64,000 bases of DNA from the NCBI GenBank assembly GCA_017302165.1, contig JAFLCW010000002.1, forward strand, positions 186,001 through 250,000. Direction: 5' to 3'. Of this stretch, positions 54,458 to 61,908 are shown in pieces; positions within the stretch are counted from its first letter, which is position 1, and each line of letters opens with the position of its first letter. The notes below the pieces were generated by a model, which saw only the letters and a program-made list of their open reading frames with translations, ran no database searches and was not told where the DNA came from. The DNA comes from Alphaproteobacteria bacterium. Lineage in GTDB: Bacteria; Pseudomonadota; Alphaproteobacteria; Micavibrionales; Micavibrionaceae. The position numbers and the translations under genes were made by a program.

Positions 54458-54480
54458 GCCTTTTTTAGGATTTTTTTCCT
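54437..54480. promoter_or_regulatory. Paired repressor operators AGGA-N6-TCCT
   Basis: Two dyads, AGGATTTTTATCCT (54437-54450) and AGGATTTTTTTCCT (54467-54480), exactly 30 bases apart centre to centre, three helix turns, so two dimers would sit on one face and could cooperate. They lie between the leftward operon and the divergent repressor gene; the second may serve autoregulation. The third copy is at 50639-50652. Confidence 0.78.
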
Positions 54481-54517
54481 GTTTACATGTAGTCGTAGGA
54501 ATGCAAGCCTATAGGCA

Positions 54518-55162
54518 ATGGATTTCACACACGAAAATATATGGCGGGCGATCGACCGTTTGGCGGCACGATTCGGGTATTCCTCTTCAGGGCTCGCGCG
54601 TCAGGCTGGACTGGATTCAACGTCCTTTAACAAAAGCAAACGATTTTCGGCAGATGGTAAGCCGCGCTGGCCCTCGACCGAAAGTATCGCCCGCGTGTTA
54701 TTGGCGACAGGGGCGCAGATGTCTGATTTTCTGGCGCTCGCTGAAGAAAATGGACACGGGCTCACCTCTCCCCAGACGCTCCCGCTGATTGGCTTTGTAC
54801 AGGCCGGATCTTCTGGTTTTTTTGATGAAGACGGATATCCAGCCGGTGAAGGATGGGACGAAATACGTTTTCCTGAAACTGGGGCGGATACACAAGGCGC
54901 GTATGCGCTGGAGATTAGCGGCGAGTCCATGATGCCGCTTTATCGTGAGGGGGATATTCTGGTGGTATCGCCGTCGGCGTCGCTTCGCAAAGGAGATCGC
55001 GTCGTCGTGCGTACCGTACACGGCGAAGTCATGGTCAAAGAACTCATGCGTCAGACACCGTCCCGGATAGATTTGAAATCATTAAATCCGGATCATGAAA
55101 ACAGAACGTTATTAACCGCCGATATCACCTGGATGGCGCGGGTCATGTGGGTGAGCCAATAA
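54518..55162 (+). CDS. CI/LexA-like repressor, HTH plus S24 peptidase
   Basis: A 214-residue regulator. An N-terminal DNA-binding region (residues 7-75, FGYSSSGLARQAGLDSTSFNKSKR) precedes an S24 domain with the cleavage site Ala96-Gly97 in FVQAGSSG, nucleophile Ser137 in SGESMMP and Lys174 in VMVKELM. The Ser-Lys spacing of 37 equals that of LexA. RecA-stimulated self-cleavage is therefore expected. It is divergent from the virion operon with the operator pair between, and is the obvious owner of the AGGA-N6-TCCT sites. Related S24 proteins occur chromosomally without phages, so this link is inferred. Confidence 0.88.
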   Translation: MDFTHENIWRAIDRLAARFGYSSSGLARQAGLDSTSFNKSKRFSADGKPRWPSTESIARVLLATGAQMSDFLALAEENGHGLTSPQTLPLIGFVQAGSSGFFDEDGYPAGEGWDEIRFPETGADTQGAYALEISGESMMPLYREGDILVVSPSASLRKGDRVVVRTVHGEVMVKELMRQTPSRIDLKSLNPDHENRTLLTADITWMARVMWVSQ

Positions 55163-55221
55163 CAGGCAATAAGGGTTATTTTATTGGTATCTATCGACTT
55201 TTAATCATGCTAGGAACGTAA

Positions 55222-55890
55222 ATGATGACAACACGACTGAATATGATTGCACAGGAAAGTGCCAAAATTCTGCTGGAAACCAAATCGGTATTGATCAACG
55301 CCGCCCAGCCTTTCACCTATACGTCGGGTAAACAGGGGCCGGTTTATGTGGATATCCGGCGGCTCATTTCCTTCCCTGAGGCCAGAGCAAAATTGATGGA
55401 CTTTGCCGCAGAGATTCTGAAAGACATACCCTGTGATTTTGTGGCCGGGGGAGAAACAGCCGGTATCCCCTATGCCGCCTTTATCGCCGAGCGTCTCAAC
55501 AAGCCTATGCTCTATGTTCGTAAAAAACCAAAAGGCTTTGGCCGAAATGCCCAGATTGAAGGTGCCTTCGAACACGATGGCGAAAAAGTCATTTTGATTG
55601 AAGATTTACAAACCGATGGCGGATCGAAAAAAGTGTTCGTCGATGCCTTGCGCGAAGCCGGTGCCCAGATTGAGCATGCTTTTGTCGTGTTTCACTACGG
55701 TAACTTCCCACAAAGCTATCAGAATATGAAAGACTGGGGCTTAACGCTTCATGCTCTCACGACGTGGAAAGATGTGATTGCGGTGGCGCGCGGCGAAAAA
55801 TATTTTGATACGGCAACATTGTCATCCGTAGAAGATTTCCTCTCTGATCCTGTGGCCTGGCAAGAAAGACGGGCAAGATCCGTGTCTTAA
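55222..55890 (+). CDS. pyrE: Orotate phosphoribosyltransferase
   Basis: A 222-residue enzyme making OMP from orotate and PRPP. The PRPP-binding motif VILIEDLQTDGGSKK lies near residues 116-130, with FVAGGETAGIPYAAFIAERL and MLYVRKKPKGFG. ATG at 55222 or 55225 after AGGA. Five bases upstream of nadK; likely an operon. Together with pyrC it gives two steps of UMP synthesis. It also marks the right border of the phage-like element. Confidence 0.94.
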   Translation: MMTTRLNMIAQESAKILLETKSVLINAAQPFTYTSGKQGPVYVDIRRLISFPEARAKLMDFAAEILKDIPCDFVAGGETAGIPYAAFIAERLNKPMLYVRKKPKGFGRNAQIEGAFEHDGEKVILIEDLQTDGGSKKVFVDALREAGAQIEHAFVVFHYGNFPQSYQNMKDWGLTLHALTTWKDVIAVARGEKYFDTATLSSVEDFLSDPVAWQERRARSVS

Positions 55891-55895
55891 AAAAA

Positions 55896-56669
55896 ATGAC
55901 TGAGACATTTAAAAAAATCGCATTTTTTACAGCTGGCACAGACGAAGCCTGTCAGGCCTTATCGGTGATTGAGCCCCAATTTCATTCAGTCCCGTTGGAT
56001 CAGGCAGATGCCTTGATTGCCTTAGGCGGAGATGGGACATTGCTCGAGGCTCTGCATGCCGCCTATATTCACCGCAAGCCGGTTTACGGTATGAATTGTG
56101 GATCTGTTGGGTTTTTGATGAACCCTTTTCATCTCGACAACCTACAGGCACGTCTTCAAAAAGCGCAAGCTGTGTCCATTCATCCTCTGGTCATGACCGC
56201 GACGGATCGTTCAGGTAAAAAGCACCAAGCGACCGGGTTTAATGAAGTCTCCCTGTTAAGACAGACGCGGCAAGCCGCCAAATTGAAAATACATGCCGGG
56301 TCGGTGGAACGCCTGCCGGAACTGGTCTGTGATGGTATTTTGCTGTCCACCCCGGCTGGATCAACGGCCTATAATTTGTCCGCCCATGGCCCTATCTTAC
56401 CGCTCTCGGCCAATGTATTGGCCTTAACGCCGATCAGTGCCTTTCGCCCCCGGCGGTGGCGCGGGGCTCTGCTTCCGGCGCATCTTTCCGTGCGAATTGA
56501 CGTGCTGGAGTCTGAAAAAAGACCCGTCAGCGCGACTGCCGATTTCACCGAAATTCGTGATGTCACCCATGTGGAGATTGTGCAGTCATCCGAGATGTCG
56601 GCGACCATTTTATTCGACCCCGATCACAATCTGGAAGAGCGCATCTTAAAAGAACAATTCATGGGATAG
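55896..56669 (+). CDS. nadK: NAD kinase
   Basis: A 257-residue enzyme phosphorylating NAD to NADP. The catalytic ALGGDGTLLEAL (GGDG) lies near residue 44, GMNCGSVGFLMN near 67, and the NAD-binding VCDGILLSTPAGSTAYNLSAHGPILPL near 150-175. Full length. Converges with the uracil-DNA glycosylase gene. Confidence 0.95.
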   Translation: MTETFKKIAFFTAGTDEACQALSVIEPQFHSVPLDQADALIALGGDGTLLEALHAAYIHRKPVYGMNCGSVGFLMNPFHLDNLQARLQKAQAVSIHPLVMTATDRSGKKHQATGFNEVSLLRQTRQAAKLKIHAGSVERLPELVCDGILLSTPAGSTAYNLSAHGPILPLSANVLALTPISAFRPRRWRGALLPAHLSVRIDVLESEKRPVSATADFTEIRDVTHVEIVQSSEMSATILFDPDHNLEERILKEQFMG

Positions 56670-56680
56670 TGTTAAAAAAC

Positions 56681-57493
56681 CTAAAGCCCCATATCCTGTT
56701 TCTTGGAGTTAAACATCAACATATCCGACCACACGGCTTTTTTCTGTCCCGGGGTTCGAAGCAAATAAGACGGGTGATAGGTCGCGAGTGCGGGAATACC
56801 CATGACGTCATGCCATTGTCCCCGCAGGCGGGAAATACTCTCTGCTCGTCCCAATAAAGCTCTGGCAGATACCGCCCCGCACATTAAAATGAGTGCAGGT
56901 TTTGCTAGTTCAATATGCCGGCGGATAAACGGTAGAGAGACAGCAATTTCTGAATCCAGCGGCGTACGGTTCCCAGGAGGACGCCAGTTCAAAATATTGG
57001 AAATATAGACAGCCTTGGCAGGATCTGTCTGGGTTCGAGAGAGATCAATAGCCGCCAGAATTTTATCCATCAACTGACCCGATGCACCTACGAATGGCAG
57101 ACCTTGACGATCTTCATCCGCGCCCGGGGCTTCGCCAATAACCATCACATGCGCGCCCGGCAATCCATCAGCAAAGACCATCTGGGTAGCCGTTTTTTTG
57201 ATCCCCAAACCTTCAAAAGTCGAGATGGCCTCACGTAAGGCCGAGAGCGTATTAGAATCCTGCGCCAATTTTTCGGCTTTCTGCACCCATTCAGACATGC
57301 CCGTTAAGGACGCTATAACGGGCGCGCGCGGCGCCCCCGCCGTAAAAGCTTGAGGCTGAGCCCCCCTTTCGGCTGTAAATGGTGACACAAACGCCGTCCG
57401 GTCATGGGCAGTCTCCGACCACGCCTCATCCGCGCCGATATCCACGCACCATTGAAGCGCGGAGAGAAAAATATGGTTTTGGGCATTGGTCAT
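56681..57493 (-). CDS. Uracil-DNA glycosylase, family 4-like without cluster cysteines
   Basis: A 270-residue DNA repair enzyme. VMVIGEAPGADEDRQGLPFVGASGQLMDKIL is the uracil-pocket motif with GEAPG and the LPFVG stretch; YISNILNWRPPGNRTP and the C-terminal TYHPSYLLR complete it. Family 4 enzymes usually bind a 4Fe-4S cluster by four cysteines; here the expected positions read FEGLGIKKTA, NWRPP and AVSLPF, without cysteine. An iron-free variant is likely. The N-terminal 100 residues are less conserved. Confidence 0.85.
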   Translation of the reverse strand: MTNAQNHIFLSALQWCVDIGADEAWSETAHDRTAFVSPFTAERGAQPQAFTAGAPRAPVIASLTGMSEWVQKAEKLAQDSNTLSALREAISTFEGLGIKKTATQMVFADGLPGAHVMVIGEAPGADEDRQGLPFVGASGQLMDKILAAIDLSRTQTDPAKAVYISNILNWRPPGNRTPLDSEIAVSLPFIRRHIELAKPALILMCGAVSARALLGRAESISRLRGQWHDVMGIPALATYHPSYLLRTPGQKKAVWSDMLMFNSKKQDMGL

Positions 57494-57590
57494 ATCTGAA
57501 AATCATCCTATTATAATGACAGGCGTTTTTTAACCCCTTTTCATGTAAAATTCTAAGACTTGTCCCTGTTTAATTCGATACATAAGGTTT

Positions 57591-59249
57591 ATGCCCATGC
57601 CCCAACCCGCCCGCCCCGACAGAGATGTCATGGAATATGATGTGGTCATCGTCGGCGCAGGGCCCGCAGGCCTATCCTGCGCTATCCGGCTCAAACAACT
57701 CGCTGTCCACGCGGGGCAGGATATCTCTGTGTGTGTGCTGGAAAAAGGCTCTGAAGTGGGCGCCCATTTACTCTCCGGAGCTGTCTTTGAGCCTAGAGCT
57801 TTGAATGAGTTGATTCCGGATTGGAAAGAAAAAAACGCACCGCTTCGAACGCCCGCCGGGGAAGACCGATTCCTATTTTTCACATCGACATCGTCTTACC
57901 GGCTTCCGACACCGCCGCCGATGGCCAATCATGGAAATTATATTATTTCTCTGGGTGAGCTGGGAAAATGGCTCGCCGGTGAAGCCGAATCATTGGGCGT
58001 CGAGATATTCCCCGGTTTTTCAGCGGCCGAGATTTTATATGACACCCACGATAGCGTGATCGGCGTGGCCACAGGGGATATGGGGATACACAAAGACGGT
58101 ACGCGCGGTTCTGATTTCGTGCCCGGCGTTGAACTTCATGCGCGTCAGACCGTATTCGCCGAAGGGTGTCACGGTTCTTTAACCAAAATGCTGTGCCAGA
58201 AATTTGGCCTTCGTGACAAAAGCTCCCCCCAGACCTATGGGCTGGGAATCAAGGAAGTCTGGGAGATTGATCCGGCGCTTCATCAAAAAGGTCTGATTGT
58301 CCATAGCGTGGGATGGCCGATGGATCAGCATACCTATGGTGGTTCATGGATGTATCACATGGAAGACCATAAAATATCAATCGGGTTTGTTGTGGGGTTA
58401 GACTATCAAAATCCTTATTTATCGCCTTTCGAAGAAATGCAGAGATTTAAAACTCACCCGGATGTTCAAAAATATTTAAAGGGCGGACGACGGATTGCCT
58501 ATGGGGCGCGCACGCTCGTTGAAGGCGGGCTTCAATCCTTGCCGAAACTCTCTTTCCCCGGTGGTATTCTGACTGGGGACACCGCCGGATTTTTGAATGT
58601 GCCCAAGATCAAGGGCAATCATACGGCCATGAAATCCGGGATGATTGCGGCTGAATCCCTGTTTTCATTTTTGCAACATGACCCCGAGCGCACCTATGGG
58701 CGGGAATGCACAGCTTATTTGAAGAACTTTAAATCCTCATGGCTCTATGAAGAACTTTACCGTGTGCGCAATATTCGCCCTGGATTTCATTTCGGCCTGT
58801 GGGCGGGCATGATTCATGCCGCCTTTCAGACATTGGGGGGATGGCGTCTTCCTTATACGTTAAAACATAAAGCAGATCATACGACGCTGAAAAAAGCACG
58901 GGAGGTGACACCCATCCCCTACCCTAAACCAGATCACGTCATCACGTTTGACCGACTCTCCAGCGTTCAACTGTCGAATACGTATCACGAAGAAAATCAA
59001 CCGGCGCATCTAAAATTAAAAGACCCCGGCGTTCCGATCGGGGTTAATCTGCCGGAATATGATGAACCCGCCCAGCGTTATTGTCCGGCGGCGGTGTACG
59101 AAGTTGTTGAAACGCAAGGTCAAAAACAATTTGTGATTAATGCGCAAAATTGTGTGCATTGTAAAACATGCGACATCAAAGACCCCTCACAGAATATTGA
59201 CTGGACAGTCCCCCAAGGCGGGGGCGGCCCCAATTATCCGTCTTTATAA
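57591..59249 (+). CDS. Electron transfer flavoprotein-ubiquinone oxidoreductase
   Basis: A 552-residue membrane-associated enzyme passing electrons from ETF to ubiquinone. The FAD motif is VVIVGAGPAGLSCAIRL near residues 15-31; the ubiquinone-side stretches include GGLQSLPKLSFPGGILTGDTAGFLNVPKIKG. The 4Fe-4S cysteines are in RYCPAAVYE and CVHCKTCDIKDP (about 495 and 520-526), with the end WTVPQGGGGPNYPSL. It serves acyl-CoA dehydrogenases such as that at 18121. ETF subunits are not in the window. Confidence 0.96.
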   Translation: MPMPQPARPDRDVMEYDVVIVGAGPAGLSCAIRLKQLAVHAGQDISVCVLEKGSEVGAHLLSGAVFEPRALNELIPDWKEKNAPLRTPAGEDRFLFFTSTSSYRLPTPPPMANHGNYIISLGELGKWLAGEAESLGVEIFPGFSAAEILYDTHDSVIGVATGDMGIHKDGTRGSDFVPGVELHARQTVFAEGCHGSLTKMLCQKFGLRDKSSPQTYGLGIKEVWEIDPALHQKGLIVHSVGWPMDQHTYGGSWMYHMEDHKISIGFVVGLDYQNPYLSPFEEMQRFKTHPDVQKYLKGGRRIAYGARTLVEGGLQSLPKLSFPGGILTGDTAGFLNVPKIKGNHTAMKSGMIAAESLFSFLQHDPERTYGRECTAYLKNFKSSWLYEELYRVRNIRPGFHFGLWAGMIHAAFQTLGGWRLPYTLKHKADHTTLKKAREVTPIPYPKPDHVITFDRLSSVQLSNTYHEENQPAHLKLKDPGVPIGVNLPEYDEPAQRYCPAAVYEVVETQGQKQFVINAQNCVHCKTCDIKDPSQNIDWTVPQGGGGPNYPSL

Positions 59250-59279
59250 GAGACGGTGTATTAAGATAGGATCACAGAT

Positions 59280-61028
59280 ATGAAATCATTTTTGACATTT
59301 TGTTTGTTTGGCTTGATCGGCGCGTGCGGTGATCCCAAGCCCGCGCCAGAGCAGGCCACCCAAGAACCCATCCGAAAAATCATGATCGTCCAGCCTCGTG
59401 AAACACAGGCCGGAGATTTTCTAGCCGGGCAATTCGCCCAGCGCACCCAAGATTGGGTATCGGCGGATAAATTTATTGGCCGGGTCATGACCTATGACCC
59501 AGACAATATTCAGCTTCAAAAACAATCCATGGTTTTGGCCATGGGAGCGGGTGAAACCAGCAGAGCTGTCGCCATGGCGCGTCAGGTTTTAAAGGTTGAG
59601 CCTGAAAATCAACTCGCGCTGTTATTCATGGCACTTGATGATTTTTCACGGCAGGATTACGACTCTGTGCTCGCCCATATGAAAGCCTTACCCGATGGGT
59701 CGATCGCAGACATGATTCGCCCCGTTTTGTCGTCTTGGGCACTGGCGGGACAAGGGATCATTGATATCTCAGGCTTTACAGCCGCCAGCCCTTTGCACGC
59801 CTATCACGCCCTGATGATCGGGGATTATATGGGTAAATTGCAAAACCCGGATTTGTACATCTCCCGGCTGTTGACCCATCAGCATCTTGATTTCTACGAA
59901 GCCGAACGTATTGCCGATATTCTGGCGCGTCATGACATCAAGGACAAGGCGCTCGCGCTGTATGAATTGATTCACAAACAGCAACCCGGAAATATGTCGG
60001 TTGTCGAGCGCATGACCAGTTTAAAAAAAGGTCAGGGTATTGGTGTCAATTCTGCCTATCGGCGCATTAGTTCACCTGAACACGGCGCCGGCGAAGCCTT
60101 GTTCGATATGGCGCGTCTGTTATACCGGGAGCAGAGCGACGATAGCGCGCTGGTTTTCACGCGCATGGCATTATATTTAAACCCGGGTCTGGTCGAAGCC
60201 AGATTGGTCTTGGCCGGTGTGATGGCTCGCAATAATAAATACGCGCAAGCGGCAGAACAATTTCTGTCGATTGATGCGGATAAAAGCATTTACGCCGAAT
60301 CACAACGTCAAGCCGCTATGATGATGGAACAAGCCGGACGCAAGGATGACGCCATCGCCCTCATGGAAAAACTATTCACAGACCGGCAGGATATTGATGC
60401 CTTGATCATCATCGGCGATATCCACCGCAGAGCCGAAGATTACCCGTCTGCGATAGCGACATATAACCGCGCCGAAAAGGCGATTGGTGAAAAAACCATT
60501 CCGGCAAAATATTGGCATTTACTCTATGCCCGGGGCATGGCCTATGAACGGCATCAAGATATGGAACGCGCCGACCGTGATTTACGTTTGGCGATATCGT
60601 ATCAACCGCATCATGCCCATTTGTTAAATTATCTGGGCTATAGCTGGGTTGATCGAGGGGAAAACCTCGAAGAAGCGGTTCAGATGATCGAGAAAGCCGT
60701 TTCGTTAGCCCCGGAAGACGGATACATCATGGATTCTTTGGGCTGGGCGCATTACCGCAAAGGCGAATATAAAAAGGCCGTTACCGTGTTGGAACAAGCC
60801 GTTGAACTGGTGCCCTATGATGCCACCATCAGCGATCATCTGGGGGATGCGTATTGGCGGGTGGGACGTTACCGTGAAGCACAGTTTGAATGGCGCAGGG
60901 CCCTGAATACGCTGGAAGATGAAAGCAAACGACCCGCCATAGAAGCCAAACTGGATCACGGCTTATATGCCCCCGATCAACCAGCGGTTAAACAAGCCAC
61001 CCGTGAAAACGGTAAAAGAGCGCAATAA
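59280..61028 (+). CDS. TPR-repeat lipoprotein
   Basis: A 582-residue protein with a lipoprotein signal ending LIGAC (Cys16), then about a dozen tetratricopeptide repeats; clear ones are in the last third (NYLGYSWVDRGENLEEAVQMIEKA, DSLGWAHYRKGEYKKAVTVLEQA, DHLGDAYWRVGRYREAQFEWRRA). Likely anchored in the outer membrane and a scaffold for other proteins. Alphaproteobacteria often carry such a gene next to ispE, as here. Confidence 0.88.
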   Translation: MKSFLTFCLFGLIGACGDPKPAPEQATQEPIRKIMIVQPRETQAGDFLAGQFAQRTQDWVSADKFIGRVMTYDPDNIQLQKQSMVLAMGAGETSRAVAMARQVLKVEPENQLALLFMALDDFSRQDYDSVLAHMKALPDGSIADMIRPVLSSWALAGQGIIDISGFTAASPLHAYHALMIGDYMGKLQNPDLYISRLLTHQHLDFYEAERIADILARHDIKDKALALYELIHKQQPGNMSVVERMTSLKKGQGIGVNSAYRRISSPEHGAGEALFDMARLLYREQSDDSALVFTRMALYLNPGLVEARLVLAGVMARNNKYAQAAEQFLSIDADKSIYAESQRQAAMMMEQAGRKDDAIALMEKLFTDRQDIDALIIIGDIHRRAEDYPSAIATYNRAEKAIGEKTIPAKYWHLLYARGMAYERHQDMERADRDLRLAISYQPHHAHLLNYLGYSWVDRGENLEEAVQMIEKAVSLAPEDGYIMDSLGWAHYRKGEYKKAVTVLEQAVELVPYDATISDHLGDAYWRVGRYREAQFEWRRALNTLEDESKRPAIEAKLDHGLYAPDQPAVKQATRENGKRAQ

Positions 61029-61036
61029 TATCCCAG

Positions 61037-61897
61037 ATGATTTTTAATCCAGAATATGAGATCGCTCCGGCCAAACTTAATCTCTTTCTGCACATCACCG
61101 GCAAAAGACAAGACGGATACCATCTGCTGGAATCGCTGGTGGTCTTTACGGATATCGCCGATCATGTTCGGATAACAGCCACAGGGCAAACTGATTTTCA
61201 AGTCACGGGGTCTTTTGCACACCTGACCGGAGCCATGGAACATAATCTGGTCTATCGTGCATACCAGGCCTACGAATCTGCTATCCAGCGTGATCTCAAA
61301 ACTGTCTTATCTTTAGAAAAAAATATACCCGTTGGGGCAGGATTGGGCGGCGGGTCTTCGGATGCGGCGGCGGCCTTGCGGTTACTCCACCGCCTGTATG
61401 GATCAACAAAGATTGATATAGAAAAAATGGCGCTGACCTTAGGGGCAGATGTGCCTGTATGTTTACAAACCCGCGCCCAAATCATGCGCGGCGTGGGGGA
61501 AAAAATACATACCCTTTCTACCTTTCCCCGCTTGCCTGTCTTGATGATTTGGCCGGATGTCATCTGTGAGACCGCATCCGTGTTCAAGGCCTTATCATTT
61601 ACGCCTGCCCCACCTGTATCAATTCCTAACAAATTTGAAACAGCAGATGAGGTCATAGGATTCCTTGCGGAGACGCGTAATGACCTTGAAAAGACCGCCA
61701 TGAATATATGCCCGGCGATTCAAACAGTCTTAGAGGAAATGCGGGCACAGAAGGGTATTAGGCTAGCGCGTATGACCGGAAGCGGATCTGCCTGTTTTGG
61801 CATATGCGATGATTTTGACGTGGCAGAACATGCCAAATCCTATCTGGGCAAAAAATATCCGTCATGGTGGTGCCATGCCGGATATATCAATCCTTGA
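61037..61897 (+). CDS. ispE: 4-diphosphocytidyl-2-C-methyl-D-erythritol kinase
   Basis: A 286-residue GHMP kinase of the MEP isoprenoid pathway. The opening APAKLNLFLHITGKRQDGYH, the ATP-binding PVGAGLGGGSSDAAAAL near residues 96-112, and the final RMTGSGSACFGI are diagnostic. It starts 8 bases after the TPR gene. Full length. Confidence 0.94.
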   Translation: MIFNPEYEIAPAKLNLFLHITGKRQDGYHLLESLVVFTDIADHVRITATGQTDFQVTGSFAHLTGAMEHNLVYRAYQAYESAIQRDLKTVLSLEKNIPVGAGLGGGSSDAAAALRLLHRLYGSTKIDIEKMALTLGADVPVCLQTRAQIMRGVGEKIHTLSTFPRLPVLMIWPDVICETASVFKALSFTPAPPVSIPNKFETADEVIGFLAETRNDLEKTAMNICPAIQTVLEEMRAQKGIRLARMTGSGSACFGICDDFDVAEHAKSYLGKKYPSWWCHAGYINP

Positions 61898-61908
61898 ATC
61901 AAAAATGA

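Noticed and set aside
54321-54788. Plus-strand frame of 155 codons overlapping the repressor start
   Set aside because: Out of frame with the well-supported S24 gene, covers promoter and operators, composition not protein-like.
42200-55162. Ordinary complete temperate prophage
   Set aside because: Repressor and virion genes are there, but no integrase, replication gene or att repeat was seen; a prophage remnant remains possible and is the main alternative to a GTA.
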